Source: Archangium violaceum Cb vi76
GTDB lineage: Bacteria; Myxococcota; Myxococcia; Myxococcales; Myxococcaceae
Direction of reading: 5' to 3'
DNA length: 64,000 bases
Assembly (NCBI RefSeq): GCF_000733295.1
Contig: NZ_JPMI01000004.1
Location: forward strand, 1 to 64,000
Shown: positions 8,156 through 16,912 of the stretch, one piece after another
Numbering within the stretch: position 1 is the stretch's first letter
Layout of the letters: the number at the start of each line of letters is the position of its first letter
Made by a program: the position numbers and the translations under genes
Notes under the pieces: generated by a model
What the model saw: the letters and a program-made list of their open reading frames with translations, nothing else
The model's database searches: none
Told to the model about the DNA's origin: nothing

Positions 8156-8251
8156 GCGAGTGTGACGCGGAGGGACGCGTCTCCCTGTCGAGCCGGTGCC
8201 TGGCACCCGTTCCGGGGATGGAATCCGCGGCTCCGTGTATCTTCACCCCAC

Positions 8252-9724
8252 GTGGGTTCTCCGAGCCAATCGAGCGCAAGTGAAGCGGTCCCCCCGGTGC
8301 ATCCCGAGGAGGAGCTCGCGCGCTTCGACCGGCTGCTGCCCGCCCTGAAAGAGGCGTACCAGCTCCACCACGGCAAGGCGTGGACGGCCGCGGAGCTCGG
8401 CGCGCTGTCGGGCCTGCCCGCGGTGGAGGTGGCCCGCACGCTGGAGCGGTTCGCCCCGGAGCTGGAGCTCGCGGAGGTGCTCTTCGGGGAGGACGGAGGC
8501 CTCGTCGACGCCATCCAGCTCTCGCCGGCCGTGCTGGAGACGGAGCCCTTCGAGGTGGTGCGCGCGCGGCTCGCGGCCCAGGGCCCGCTGGAAGCGCCCC
8601 TGCGGCTCACGCACCTGCGCGTGGATGGGTACCGCGTGCTCGAGGGCCTCGACGCGCGGCTCGGCGCCCTGACGGTCCTCACGGGAGAGCCGGGCTCGGG
8701 CAAGTCCTCGCTGCTCGACTGCCTGGCGCTGCTCGCTTTCGCGGTGGAGCATCCGCTGCCTCCGGGCGTGGATCCGCGCGGCACCGGCCAGCGGCTGTTC
8801 CACGCCGGCGCGCCCGAGCGGCTCCACCTGTCCCTGCGCGTCACCAGCGGCTCCGGCCACGCCTTCCGGTACTCGCTGGGCCTGGGCGGTCCCGAGAGCG
8901 CCCCCCGTGTCACCTCCGAGCGCTTCGCCTGCGTGCGGGCGGACGCGAGCGGCCAGGAGTCGGAGTCGTTCACGTTCTTGGATTTCGAGAATGGCCGGGG
9001 GACGAGCCGCACGGTGAGCTGGACGACGCCCCGGCCCCGGGTGCTCGCGGCGTCCCACGTGCTGCCTCCGGACAGGCTCGTGCTGCGCGGGGACCTGGAG
9101 CCGGCCCTGCGTTCCGTGGCCAGCTTCCGGGCGTTCGTCTCGGGCTGGCGCTTCTACCCGGGCTTCGACGTGTCGAGGAGCGCGGCCCTCCGGCGGCCCG
9201 TGCTCTCGGAGCCCGAGCCCCTGCTGGCGGCGGATGGCGCCAACCTGAGCGCCGTGCTCTTCCACCTGATGGTGGAGCACCCCGAGCGCTGGCGCGAGCT
9301 CGAGGCCACCCTGCGCGAGGCCTGGCCCTCCTTCCACTCGCTCTCGGTCAAACCCCGGGGCGGGCCGGGCACCGTGCTCGGCGTGTGGCGCGAGGCCGGC
9401 GCGGGGGGCGAGCTGACGCTGGCGGATCTCTCGGACGGGACGTTGCGCCTGCTGTGCCTGGCGGCGCTGTGCCTGTCGCCCCGGAAGGCGCCGCTGGTGG
9501 GGCTCGACGGGCCCGAGCTGGGACTCCACCCGCGTGTGCTGCCGGTGCTCGCCCGGCTGCTGCGGCGCGCTTCCACCGAGACCCAACTGCTCGTGGCCAC
9601 GCAGTCGCCCGCGCTCCTGGCGGGGCTGCCCGCCGAGGCGGTGGGCTTGATGAAGCGGGTGGAGGGGCGCGCGGTGTGGGAGCCCGGCGCGGGGCCGGGT
9701 GGGGTGGAGGGGACCGGTTCTTGA
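8252..9724 (+). CDS. AAA_21/RecF-like ATPase with altered Walker B
   Basis: About 490 aa. The N-terminal 150 residues are helical and acidic. An ABC/SMC-type ATPase core follows: Walker A GEPGSGKSS, a signature-like LSDGTLRLL, a Walker B region LVGLDGPELGLHP and a VATQSPALLAG segment. In related COG4637/AAA_21 proteins the Walker B is usually DEPELGLHP; here the catalytic glutamate is replaced by glycine (DGPE), although the second acidic residue remains. Such ATPases act in DNA repair, anti-phage defence (OLD, Septu-like) or unknown processes; no nuclease partner lies adjacent. The start is uncertain. The GTG at 8252 and the GTG at 8297 are both plausible, and the ATG at 8141 lies in a hairpin and is unlikely. 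Confidence 0.75.
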   Translation: MGSPSQSSASEAVPPVHPEEELARFDRLLPALKEAYQLHHGKAWTAAELGALSGLPAVEVARTLERFAPELELAEVLFGEDGGLVDAIQLSPAVLETEPFEVVRARLAAQGPLEAPLRLTHLRVDGYRVLEGLDARLGALTVLTGEPGSGKSSLLDCLALLAFAVEHPLPPGVDPRGTGQRLFHAGAPERLHLSLRVTSGSGHAFRYSLGLGGPESAPRVTSERFACVRADASGQESESFTFLDFENGRGTSRTVSWTTPRPRVLAASHVLPPDRLVLRGDLEPALRSVASFRAFVSGWRFYPGFDVSRSAALRRPVLSEPEPLLAADGANLSAVLFHLMVEHPERWRELEATLREAWPSFHSLSVKPRGGPGTVLGVWREAGAGGELTLADLSDGTLRLLCLAALCLSPRKAPLVGLDGPELGLHPRVLPVLARLLRRASTETQLLVATQSPALLAGLPAEAVGLMKRVEGRAVWEPGAGPGGVEGTGS

Positions 9725-9896
9725 GGTTTCGCGGAGTGTCCGGGTCCTGCATTCCGGGAGCGGGTCCTCGAGTCCGGCGGACGAGCGTGGGAATGGGCGC
9801 GCCTTCGGGTTGCGGCCGTGGGGGCCAGTGGGGCGATACTGAGGGGACGCGGCGGTACCGGGGCACACGAGCGTGCCTCGCACGGAGGATGAAGCA

Positions 9897-11135
9897 ATGA
9901 AGCTGACGGCCTGGGCGGTCGAGCGCGATGGTGAGCGCGGCCGGGATGTACATCTGCTCGTCACCGTGGAGGCCGAGTCGGACGCGCCGCGCGCACCCGT
10001 GGCGATGAACCTGGTGTTGGACCGGAGTGCCTCCATGCGGGGCGCGCCGTTGGCCGCGGCGGTGGAGGCGGCGCAGTTGCTCGTCGAGCGCGCGGGGCCG
10101 AAGGACTACCTGGGGCTGATGGCGTTCGACGGGGCGCCGGAGCAACTGGTGCCGATGAAGCTGATGGACGCGGAGGCGCGCACGGAGCTCTCCGAGAGCC
10201 TCTCGGCGTTGCAGGCTGGCGAGGGCACGGCGCTGCACGAGGCGGTGGACTCGGGGGCGGCGGCGGTGCGCCGGCTGTTCATCCCGGGGGCGCGGCCGAA
10301 GATGCTGATGCTCACGGATGGCGAGCCCTCGGTGGGCCCGCGCTCGCTGGCGGACTTCCGCACGTTGGGCTCCAAGGTGGCCGAGTCCGGCATCACGCTG
10401 CACGCGTTGGGACTGGGGCGGCACTACCTGCCGGAGATTCTCGAGGCGCTCACGGCGCCCGCGGGCACGGGCTTCACGCACGTGGATGATGCCGAGGGCC
10501 TGCCGGTGGCGGCGGCGGCGCTGGTGGCCGAGCTGTTCGGCGAGGTGGGGACGGACGCGCGCGTGTTCGTGAAGCCGATGGGCTTCACCGAGCTGCAGTG
10601 CCGTCACCGCTACATGGCGCGGGTGGAGGGAGATGCGTTGAACGTGGGGCTGGGCTCGCTCTCGCACGCGTTCGCGCGCCGGGCGCTCTTCACGGGGCGG
10701 CTGGAGCTGGCGGACTGGTCGCTCGGGGTGACGACGACGTGGACGGAGAATGGGGACACGCGGCGGGTGGCGGTGCCGGTGCAGCGCGTGTTGCCCGACA
10801 GCCCCGAGGGCCGTTTCATCCGCGCGGTGGGGACGGAGTTGGAGCTGGTGGCGGCCGAGTCGTCGGCGTGGAAGTCGCTGGTGCGGCGCAACCCGATCGC
10901 CGCCGAGCAGTCGCTGAAGGTGGCGGAGGAAGCGCTGCGCGAGCTGGTGCGGCTGGCGGTGGAGGCGGTGCCGGCGAAGCGACACGTGGAGCGGCTGGCG
11001 GACTTGAAGGTCGCGGTGGGCCGGCGCGCGGGCGAGCTGCCGGCGCTGATGGTGCGCCGCGCCCGGGCCGCCGACGCGCACACGGGACTGAGCATCATCC
11101 AGCCCGCCATCCCCTTCCGGAAGGCGGGGAACTGA
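9897..11135 (+). CDS. von Willebrand factor A (VWA) domain protein
   Basis: A 412-aa protein without signal peptide or membrane segment, probably cytoplasmic. The VWA domain (about residues 30-210) has a complete MIDAS metal site: DRSAS (DxSxS), a Thr in GEGTALHEAV, and Asp in MLTDGEPS. The C-terminal half is a beta-rich region followed by a helical tail, as in YfbK-like VWA proteins of predicted chaperone or protein-interaction function. Start ATG 9897 follows GGAGG with 9 nt spacing; the in-frame codon at 9873 is less likely. It may be co-transcribed with the ATPase ending at 9724, but the 172-nt gap argues against tight coupling. Its partner is unknown. Confidence 0.85.
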   Translation: MKLTAWAVERDGERGRDVHLLVTVEAESDAPRAPVAMNLVLDRSASMRGAPLAAAVEAAQLLVERAGPKDYLGLMAFDGAPEQLVPMKLMDAEARTELSESLSALQAGEGTALHEAVDSGAAAVRRLFIPGARPKMLMLTDGEPSVGPRSLADFRTLGSKVAESGITLHALGLGRHYLPEILEALTAPAGTGFTHVDDAEGLPVAAAALVAELFGEVGTDARVFVKPMGFTELQCRHRYMARVEGDALNVGLGSLSHAFARRALFTGRLELADWSLGVTTTWTENGDTRRVAVPVQRVLPDSPEGRFIRAVGTELELVAAESSAWKSLVRRNPIAAEQSLKVAEEALRELVRLAVEAVPAKRHVERLADLKVAVGRRAGELPALMVRRARAADAHTGLSIIQPAIPFRKAGN

Positions 11136-11201
11136 GCGGCTCCTGAACGGGTCATCCGGCGCAACCGCTCCGGCTAATGCATCTCGAGAGCGCGATCCCA
11201 G

Positions 11202-11738
11202 TCATATAACTGCCCGATCAGATCCGCGGTGCATTCGCCGGAGACCCGCGCAGATGCGCGTGCATCGAGCATGGCGAGGCGCTCGCGTTGGAAGGGAGAG
11301 ATCGGCCAACACCTTCCGGTGCTTCAAGCTGCGCGAAGAGGAGAGTGCGCGTGGCTTCTGCCGGAGGATGGCCTCGATGCAGTCCTCGCGTGTTGCATGC
11401 GCCATGCGCTCGGCGGCCCAGCCGCAGGCGGCCATCATCAGTTCATCCAGCGTGTGCGCCGCTCCCAGGTGCTTGAAGAGGTAGCGCACGGACTGGAGCG
11501 GCACCCTGAAACGCAGCACTGCCCGCAGTCGCACCGCCGTGTGCTCCGCGCTCTCCGGGCCCGTTGAGCGAATGGCGAAGTACAGCGCGCCCCAAGCAGC
11601 TTCACGGAAGAACGCTTCATAGGCATCCCAGTGCCCTGGCGGTGGGGTGGTAACGCGCGGGGAGGTATCAACACACGCGCGCAGCGTCTTCGGTGACAGG
11701 CTCGTAGCGCTCCCCCTGAGGGCCCCTTGGGGTTCGAG
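11202..11738 (-). pseudogene. Probable gene remnant, unknown family
   Basis: A minus-strand frame is open from a TAG near 11741 to a stop at 11202 (about 178 codons) but has no credible start; the first GTG is at 11534 in the middle of protein-like sequence. The readable part includes WDAYEAFFREAAWGALYF and HTLDELMMAACGWAAERMAH, which looks helical and coding, while the C-terminal end becomes Arg-rich and noise-like. I do not recognise a family. It probably is the decayed body of a gene next to the mobile island. The rest of 11136-12030 holds no other gene; an inverted repeat TGCGTA/TACGCA sits at 11808-11824. Confidence 0.35.
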
Positions 11739-12030
11739 TGAGGTCGGCTAAGTTCTTGAGATTACTGGGCTGAGGAACTCCTTCGTGTTCACTGGAGACT
11801 GACCGATTGCGTACCAATTACGCACTGTGCTTTCCCGATGGGGGAGGTATGGCCGGAACATTGTGAGGTCTCTGCCAGCTCCCCTGTCCTCAGTCTGTTA
11901 GTGGCGGACGTCCTACAGACCTTCCTGCAGTGGCTCTGTTTGGATGCCCGGAATCCAACGGAGAAGGGCGGTGGCTGCTTGCCACGAGACAAAGGAAATG
12001 GTCGGGGTCCAGGCAGGCGTGCATGAAGTC

Positions 12031-12063
12031 GTGCTATTTGGCGAAGATGTGCTATTTTCGCAC
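12031..12063 (+). promoter_or_regulatory. Direct repeats upstream of XRE-ImmA, candidate operator
   Basis: GTGCTATTTGGCGAA (12031-12045) and GTGCTATTTTCGCAC (12049-12063) are direct repeats with an 18-bp period, nearly two helical turns. The second also contains the inverted arms GTGC and GCAC. They end one base before the ATG of the XRE-ImmA gene, where its own HTH domain could bind and repress. Confidence 0.5.
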
Positions 12064-12064
12064 T

Positions 12065-13183
12065 ATGGCAAAGGAGTGGTTGGATACATGGCAAGAGCTG
12101 GGGGCGCGCTTGGCGGAAGCGCGGAAGACAGCGCGCCTGAGCCAGGCGGACTTGGCCGCAGCGGTACAGCTCGACCGGACTGCCATCACGAAGGTGGAAG
12201 CAGGTGAGCGCAAGCTCGATGCTCTTGAGCTGTCGCGCCTCTCGGAGGTCTTGAAGCGACCCATCGAGTGGTTTCTCACCCCGTCACCTCCCGCGATCTT
12301 GAGTCGGCGAAAGGGCCGCGACTTCGAGGGAGATTCACAAGCAGACGTGTTGTTGGAAACCCTTGCTCGTGACGTGAACCTCCTGGTTGAGCTGAAGACC
12401 CTCACTCCACCCTCGCCCCCGCGTCCGAGGAAAATCGATTCCGTTGTGAGCGCTGAAGCAGCGGCGCGAGAACTTCGACAGAATCTGGGCCTCGATACTG
12501 GACCCATTTGGGATCTCCAAGCCATTGCAGAACAGGTAGGTCTCTACGCCTTCAGCTTGGACCTGCAGGAAGAGTCTCTTCATGGTTCCTACCTGCGACT
12601 TGAGCGAGGTGGTGTCGCTGTCGTGAACGGGCGTGCTCAGTCGGGCCGTCGCCGGTTCACCTTGCTCCATGAACTCGGCCACCACGTTTACTCTGACGAT
12701 GTCTCCTCGGAGTGGATCATCGGATCGGATGGTGATGACCGGGAACGGCTCATCGACGCGTTCGTCATTCACTTCTTGATACCAAGGGAGGCGGTGCGCT
12801 CGCGCTGGCCGACGCTCCTTGAACAGGGCGATGAGCGCCAAGCCGCTATCTCGATCGGAGTGCAGTTCGGCGTCAGCTGGACGGCGGTTGTCGGGCACCT
12901 TTGTAGCCTCGGATTCATTGATGACGGGATGCGTGCGAGATTGGAGGTGGAGCGCCCCCGCAGAGCGGATTACCTTGAGGGAGGTTTGAGCTTGCGTGAG
13001 GAACTGGCGCCCCCCGCTATTCCTCCTCGCTTCACTCAAGCTGTCGTGCGTGCTTACAAGGGGCACAAGGTGAGCGCCGAGAGGGCGCTGCAATTGTTGC
13101 GTGGCACTGTTGTTGCCACTGAGCTCCCTCCCGAGGATCAAGTGCCAGTCGAGTCGATGCTCTCGCAATTCGAGCTGGACTGA
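12065..13183 (+). CDS. XRE HTH + ImmA/IrrE metallopeptidase fusion
   Basis: A 372-aa protein. Residues about 10-70 form an XRE helix-turn-helix (SQADLAAAVQLDRTAITKVE). Residues 145-300 are a COG2856 (ImmA/IrrE) zinc peptidase with HELGH (202-206). In this family the HTH part silences a mobile element or toxin and the peptidase cleaves the repressor when stress is sensed; DdrO/IrrE and ImmR/ImmA are the known models. Here both are fused. The next gene, a PIN-like protein, starts 3 nt after the stop. The start at 12065 was chosen at the HTH boundary; an in-frame ATG at 12047 would add six residues. Codon use is less GC-biased than in neighbours, suggesting transfer. Confidence 0.88.
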   Translation: MAKEWLDTWQELGARLAEARKTARLSQADLAAAVQLDRTAITKVEAGERKLDALELSRLSEVLKRPIEWFLTPSPPAILSRRKGRDFEGDSQADVLLETLARDVNLLVELKTLTPPSPPRPRKIDSVVSAEAAARELRQNLGLDTGPIWDLQAIAEQVGLYAFSLDLQEESLHGSYLRLERGGVAVVNGRAQSGRRRFTLLHELGHHVYSDDVSSEWIIGSDGDDRERLIDAFVIHFLIPREAVRSRWPTLLEQGDERQAAISIGVQFGVSWTAVVGHLCSLGFIDDGMRARLEVERPRRADYLEGGLSLREELAPPAIPPRFTQAVVRAYKGHKVSAERALQLLRGTVVATELPPEDQVPVESMLSQFELD

Positions 13184-13186
13184 CGC

Positions 13187-13714
13187 ATGGCGGTCTTCGT
13201 GTTCGACAGTGCGCCCCTGAGCTGCTTCGCCAGGGCAAAGAAACTCACGTTGCTCGAACAACTCACGTCTGGTCATGAGCGGGTGACGACCCGTGCCGTA
13301 CTTGAGGAACTCGACGCAGGTGTGCGCGACTATCCCTTGTTGCAAGAGGTGCACACACTGGAGTGGCTCCGGATCGAGCCCGTGGATGGGCTGCCAGAAC
13401 TGCGGCTCTTCGCTGAGTACGCACGGCCTCTTGGCGCAGGGACGCACAACATTGGCGAGGCCACGGTGCTTGCCTGGGCGGAGTTCCATCGTGCCACCGC
13501 GTTCACTGATGACGAGGTCGCGGTCCAACTTGGCCGCAAGCGAGGCGTCACTGTTCGACGAACCTTGGCGCTCGTGGCGGAAGGTGTGAAACGGGGCTTG
13601 CTCTCGGAACTTGATGCCCAGGTTCTCGCGGATGAGTTGGTGGGAGCAGGTGCGCGCTTTCCCTTCGGCCCTGGCGCATTCGTTGCCTGGGCCAAACGAC
13701 ACGGCCTATTGTAG
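13187..13714 (+). CDS. PIN-like nuclease (DUF3368-type), partner of XRE-ImmA
   Basis: A 175-aa protein with a PIN-like layout: an N-terminal strand ending in Asp7 (VFVFDSAPLS), an acidic Glu40-Glu41, Glu91 in NIGEATVLAWAE, and Asp108-Asp109 in AFTDDEVA. These match the positions of the metal-binding acidic residues of PIN ribonucleases, many of which are toxins. It lies 3 nt after the XRE-ImmA gene and is clearly co-transcribed. The likely pairing is toxin (PIN) with regulator/antidote (XRE-ImmA). Lower GC than the surroundings and a following IS66 scar support a horizontally acquired module. The family assignment is from motif pattern only. Confidence 0.75.
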   Translation: MAVFVFDSAPLSCFARAKKLTLLEQLTSGHERVTTRAVLEELDAGVRDYPLLQEVHTLEWLRIEPVDGLPELRLFAEYARPLGAGTHNIGEATVLAWAEFHRATAFTDDEVAVQLGRKRGVTVRRTLALVAEGVKRGLLSELDAQVLADELVGAGARFPFGPGAFVAWAKRHGLL

Positions 13715-13728
13715 GACCAAGGGGAGGA

Positions 13729-13866
13729 GTTCAGCTCGGCACGGACTTCGTGGGTTTCCTCACTACCGACAGGTGGAGCGCCTACGAGTGGGTGGACCTG
13801 GGGCTGCAGCAGTTGTGCTGGGCTCTTCTCACACGCAACTTCCGGGGCTTCATCGACAGGGGGAGA
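13729..13866 (+). mobile_element. IS66-family transposase remnant
   Basis: In one frame this stretch reads GFLTTDRWSAYEWVDLG, then QQLCWALLTRNFRGFIDRG, which matches the catalytic-core region of IS66 TnpC (typically SDRWSAYxW...RQLCWAHLxRDF). The rest of the transposase is missing and the frame runs on into the antisense of the GNAT gene, so this is a scar of an inactivated insertion. It begins directly after the PIN gene. Confidence 0.75.
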
Positions 13867-13890
13867 GGCGAGGTGGCCCTCGCGGCGGGC

Positions 13891-14442
13891 TCAGCCGAGC
13901 GGGAACCGCTCGCGCACCGGGCCCTGGCGCCACTCCGCCGCCGTGATGCGGAGGAGGACGTGCGGCAGGTCCGCGTGGGTGATGTCCCGCTCGTAGCGCA
14001 TGCCCAGCTTCTCCATCACGCGCCGCGAGGCCTTGTTGGTGGTCAGCGTGAAGGCCACCACGTCCTCGAAGCCGAGCCGCTCGAAGCCCACCTCCAGCGA
14101 GGCCGCGGCCATCTCCGTGGCGAGCCCCTGTCCCCAGGACTCGAAGCGCAGCGCGTAGAGCAACTCGAGCTCCTCCTGGCCCTCCACCGGGTAGTGCCGG
14201 AGACCGCAGTGGCCGATGAGCCGTCCGTCCGCGGGAGCACGCCACATCCAGACGCCGAAGCCATGGCGCGCCCAATGCTCCAGGATGGCGTCGAGATCCC
14301 TCCGGAGGCGCTCCTCGGGGCGTAGCCCACCCAGCGTGGCCGCGACCCGGGGGTCCTGGCGGAGCTGGCACCACTCCAGGAAGTCCCCGGGGCCCGGCCG
14401 CTCGGCGAGCATTCGAGCCGTACGGAAGGTATCCACCCACAT
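13891..14442 (-). CDS. GNAT-family N-acetyltransferase (RimJ/RimL-type)
   Basis: A 183-aa protein of the Acetyltransf_3 family that includes RimJ/RimL-type enzymes. Recognisable motifs are LIGHCGLRHYP (beta4), a diverged acetyl-CoA loop (ESWGQGLATEMAAASL in place of RGxGxA) and LTTNKASRRVMEKLGM, the diagnostic C-terminal NxxSxxVxEKxGF-like motif. It would transfer acetyl from acetyl-CoA to an amine, possibly a protein N-terminus or small molecule; substrate unknown. The ATG at 14442 follows GGGAGGG with about 8 nt spacing. The region upstream of the start contains a degenerate copy of the intergenic palindrome (CACCCCAACCCTCCCCC). Confidence 0.85.
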   Translation of the reverse strand: MWVDTFRTARMLAERPGPGDFLEWCQLRQDPRVAATLGGLRPEERLRRDLDAILEHWARHGFGVWMWRAPADGRLIGHCGLRHYPVEGQEELELLYALRFESWGQGLATEMAAASLEVGFERLGFEDVVAFTLTTNKASRRVMEKLGMRYERDITHADLPHVLLRITAAEWRQGPVRERFPLG

Positions 14443-14605
14443 CACCCCAACCCTCCCCCTGTAACCTGGGAATGGCGGCCCGCGTATCACCCGTACCACC
14501 AGGGCGGGGCCGTTGGGGAATGCCTGCCCGCCTGGAGGGTTGAGGAGAGCCCATCCACGGGCATCCGGCTGGCGAACGGCGGGCCGGTGGGTTAACGGGA
14601 GGCGC

Positions 14606-16858
14606 ATGAAGCAGCGGGTACGACGTTCGAGCTGGGGAGCCCTTCTCTTCCTCGCGGTGCTGGGGCTCTGCCTCGGCGCGGCCGAGGCCCGGGCGCAATT
14701 GCCTTCCACGGCCGTGGCCAGTGGCGCGCCGGACGAGGGCAATGACCGGGTGGAAGCCGCCCTCCTGACGGACGTGGCCCAGGTGAAGGCGGGAGACGCC
14801 TTCCGCGTGGGCGTGCGCTTCCGGATGGACCCGGGCTGGCACATCTACTGGAAGAACCCGGGCGAGTCGGGCCTGGCCTCCGAGGTGACGTGGGACACGC
14901 CGGGCACCACCGTGGGCGAGCTGCAGTGGCCCGCGCCGTCCACCTTCCGCACCTCGGACGGCTACATCACCACCTACGGCTACGCGGAAGAGGTGCTCCT
15001 CTTCGCGGATGCCCGTGCCTCCGAGAAGGCCGAGGGCTCGCTGCAACTGTCGGCCGCGGCGGACGTGCTGGTGTGCGAGGTGCACTGTCTGCCCGCGCAG
15101 CTCATGCTCACCCGCAACATCTCCGTGGGCCCCGAGACGCGGCCGGACGCCGAGCATGCGCTCGTCTTCGCCGCGGCCCACGCGCGCGTGCCCGTGGCGC
15201 CCGAGAGCTCCGGCCACGCGGTGACGCTCGCGCTCGACACGAAGCCGCTCACCGCCGGCCAGCCCTTCACCGGCACGCTCACCGTGACGGGCCCCCGGGG
15301 TCAGCCGGTGCCCGCGGTGGACAAGGACTTCTTCGTCCCCGAGCGCATCCCCGGCATCGCGCGCCTGGCGCTGTCTGCCGTGGCGGGCCGTCCCGGCACC
15401 TTCAAGCTGGAGGGCCAGGCCGCTCCGGACGTGCCCGCGCAGGAGCCCCGCTTCGCGGGCGTGCTGCACCTGGGTTCCTCCGCGCTGACGGTGAGCCTGC
15501 CCATGGCCTCCGTGGTGGCCGCCGCGCCCGGCGCTCCCGTGGCCGCCGCGGCGGGGAAGCCCGTGGCCGCCCAGGCGTCCGCGGTGGCGGCCCCGCCCGT
15601 GGCCGCGGAGTCCTCGCTGTCACTGGGACTGGTGCTGCTCTTCGCCTTCCTCGGGGGCGCGCTGCTCAACCTCATGCCGTGCGTCTTCCCGGTGCTGGCC
15701 CTCAAGGCCTACGGTTTCACCCGCACCGTGCACGCCGAGCGCGGCCAGGTGGGACTGCACGCGCTGGCGTACGCCGGTGGCATCGTGGGCTCCATGCTGG
15801 TGCTCGCGGCGGTGGTGCTGGCCCTGCGCGCTGGCGGCAGCAGCGTGGGCTGGGGCTTCCAGTTCCAGGAGCCGCTCTTCGTGGCCGCCGTGGCCGCGGT
15901 GCTGGTGGCCTTCGCGCTCAACCTCTTCGGCGTCTTCAACGTGGGCACGGACGGCACCGCGCTGGTGGAGAAGGTGGACTCGAGCCACGGCTTCGCGCGC
16001 AGCGCCGGTGAGGGCGTGCTGGCCGTGGTGCTGGCCACGCCGTGCTCGGCGCCGCTGCTGGGCACCGCGGTGGGCTTCGCGCTCGCGGCGGGCCCGGCCA
16101 CGGTGCTGGCCACCTTCCTCATGCTGGGCCTCGGTCTGGCGCTGCCCTTCTGCCTGCTGGTGCTCGTGCCCGGGCTGACGAAGCTCCTCCCCAAGCCGGG
16201 CGCGTGGATGGAGCGCGGCAAGCAGCTGCTCGGCTTCGCGCTGCTGGGCACCACGGTGTGGCTGGTGTGGGTGATGGGGGGCCTCACGGGCGTGGACGGC
16301 ATGGCGCGGCTGCTCGCCTTCCTCGCCGTGGTGGGCCTGGGCGCGTGGCTGTACGGCCTGGTGCAGGGAGACTCGGGCGGCCGCAAGGCGGCGGGCGTGG
16401 CGGCGGTGGTGGCCATCCTGGTGGTGGGCGGTGTCCTCTCGCTGCGCTTCGAGGAGGCGGGCCCGGCCGTGCGCAAGGCCTCCATGGTGGCCGAGGCTCA
16501 GCCGTGGGACGAGACGGCGGTGGCCGCGGCGCTGAAGGCGGGGCAGCCCGTGTTCATCGACTTCACCGCGGACTGGTGCCTCACCTGCAAGTTCAACGAG
16601 CGCACGGTGCTCACGCGCGAGGACGTGCGCGCCGCCTTCGCGCAGCACAAGGTGGCCTTCTTCGTGGCGGACTGGACGCGGCGGGACGAGCGCATCAGCG
16701 CGAAGCTGGCCGAGTTCGGCCGCGCGGGCGTGCCCATGTACCTGGTGGTGAGCCCCGCGGCGCCCGACAAGCCCGAGGTGCTTCCCGAGCTCCTCACCGC
16801 CGATTCCGTCACCGACGCCGTGCGCCGGGCGGCCGAGCGGGTGGCCGACGCGCGATAG
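14606..16858 (+). CDS. DsbD/ScsB-type thiol:disulfide interchange protein
   Basis: A 750-aa membrane protein. A signal peptide (residues 1-29) is followed by an N-terminal periplasmic domain with WHIYWKNPGESG, of the ScsB/DsbD-alpha type. Eight hydrophobic helices follow (about 335-610) with the conserved Cys-Pro pairs NLMPCVFPVLALK and ATPCSAPLLG. The C-terminal thioredoxin-like domain has WCLTCK (Cys658-Cys661). It carries electrons from cytoplasmic thioredoxin across the membrane to periplasmic thiol proteins, for disulfide isomerisation or copper tolerance. The small exported redoxin at 16913, 54 nt downstream, is a likely electron acceptor. The ATG at 14606 follows GGGAGG and begins the signal peptide. 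Confidence 0.9.
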   Translation: MKQRVRRSSWGALLFLAVLGLCLGAAEARAQLPSTAVASGAPDEGNDRVEAALLTDVAQVKAGDAFRVGVRFRMDPGWHIYWKNPGESGLASEVTWDTPGTTVGELQWPAPSTFRTSDGYITTYGYAEEVLLFADARASEKAEGSLQLSAAADVLVCEVHCLPAQLMLTRNISVGPETRPDAEHALVFAAAHARVPVAPESSGHAVTLALDTKPLTAGQPFTGTLTVTGPRGQPVPAVDKDFFVPERIPGIARLALSAVAGRPGTFKLEGQAAPDVPAQEPRFAGVLHLGSSALTVSLPMASVVAAAPGAPVAAAAGKPVAAQASAVAAPPVAAESSLSLGLVLLFAFLGGALLNLMPCVFPVLALKAYGFTRTVHAERGQVGLHALAYAGGIVGSMLVLAAVVLALRAGGSSVGWGFQFQEPLFVAAVAAVLVAFALNLFGVFNVGTDGTALVEKVDSSHGFARSAGEGVLAVVLATPCSAPLLGTAVGFALAAGPATVLATFLMLGLGLALPFCLLVLVPGLTKLLPKPGAWMERGKQLLGFALLGTTVWLVWVMGGLTGVDGMARLLAFLAVVGLGAWLYGLVQGDSGGRKAAGVAAVVAILVVGGVLSLRFEEAGPAVRKASMVAEAQPWDETAVAAALKAGQPVFIDFTADWCLTCKFNERTVLTREDVRAAFAQHKVAFFVADWTRRDERISAKLAEFGRAGVPMYLVVSPAAPDKPEVLPELLTADSVTDAVRRAAERVADAR

Positions 16859-16912
16859 CCACCGCCCACGAGTTGTTTCTTCCGCAGTCCCCTCACCAGG
16901 AGCGCAGAGCGA

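Noticed and set aside
8141-8251. ATG at 8141 as start of the AAA ATPase
   Set aside because: It lies inside an 11-bp hairpin, has no ribosome-binding site, and the added residues are Arg/Pro-rich and not ATPase-like.
13850-15469. 539-aa minus frame across the GNAT and DsbD genes
   Set aside because: It mixes antisense of the DsbD gene with out-of-frame GNAT sequence; real GNAT is the separate frame 13891-14442.
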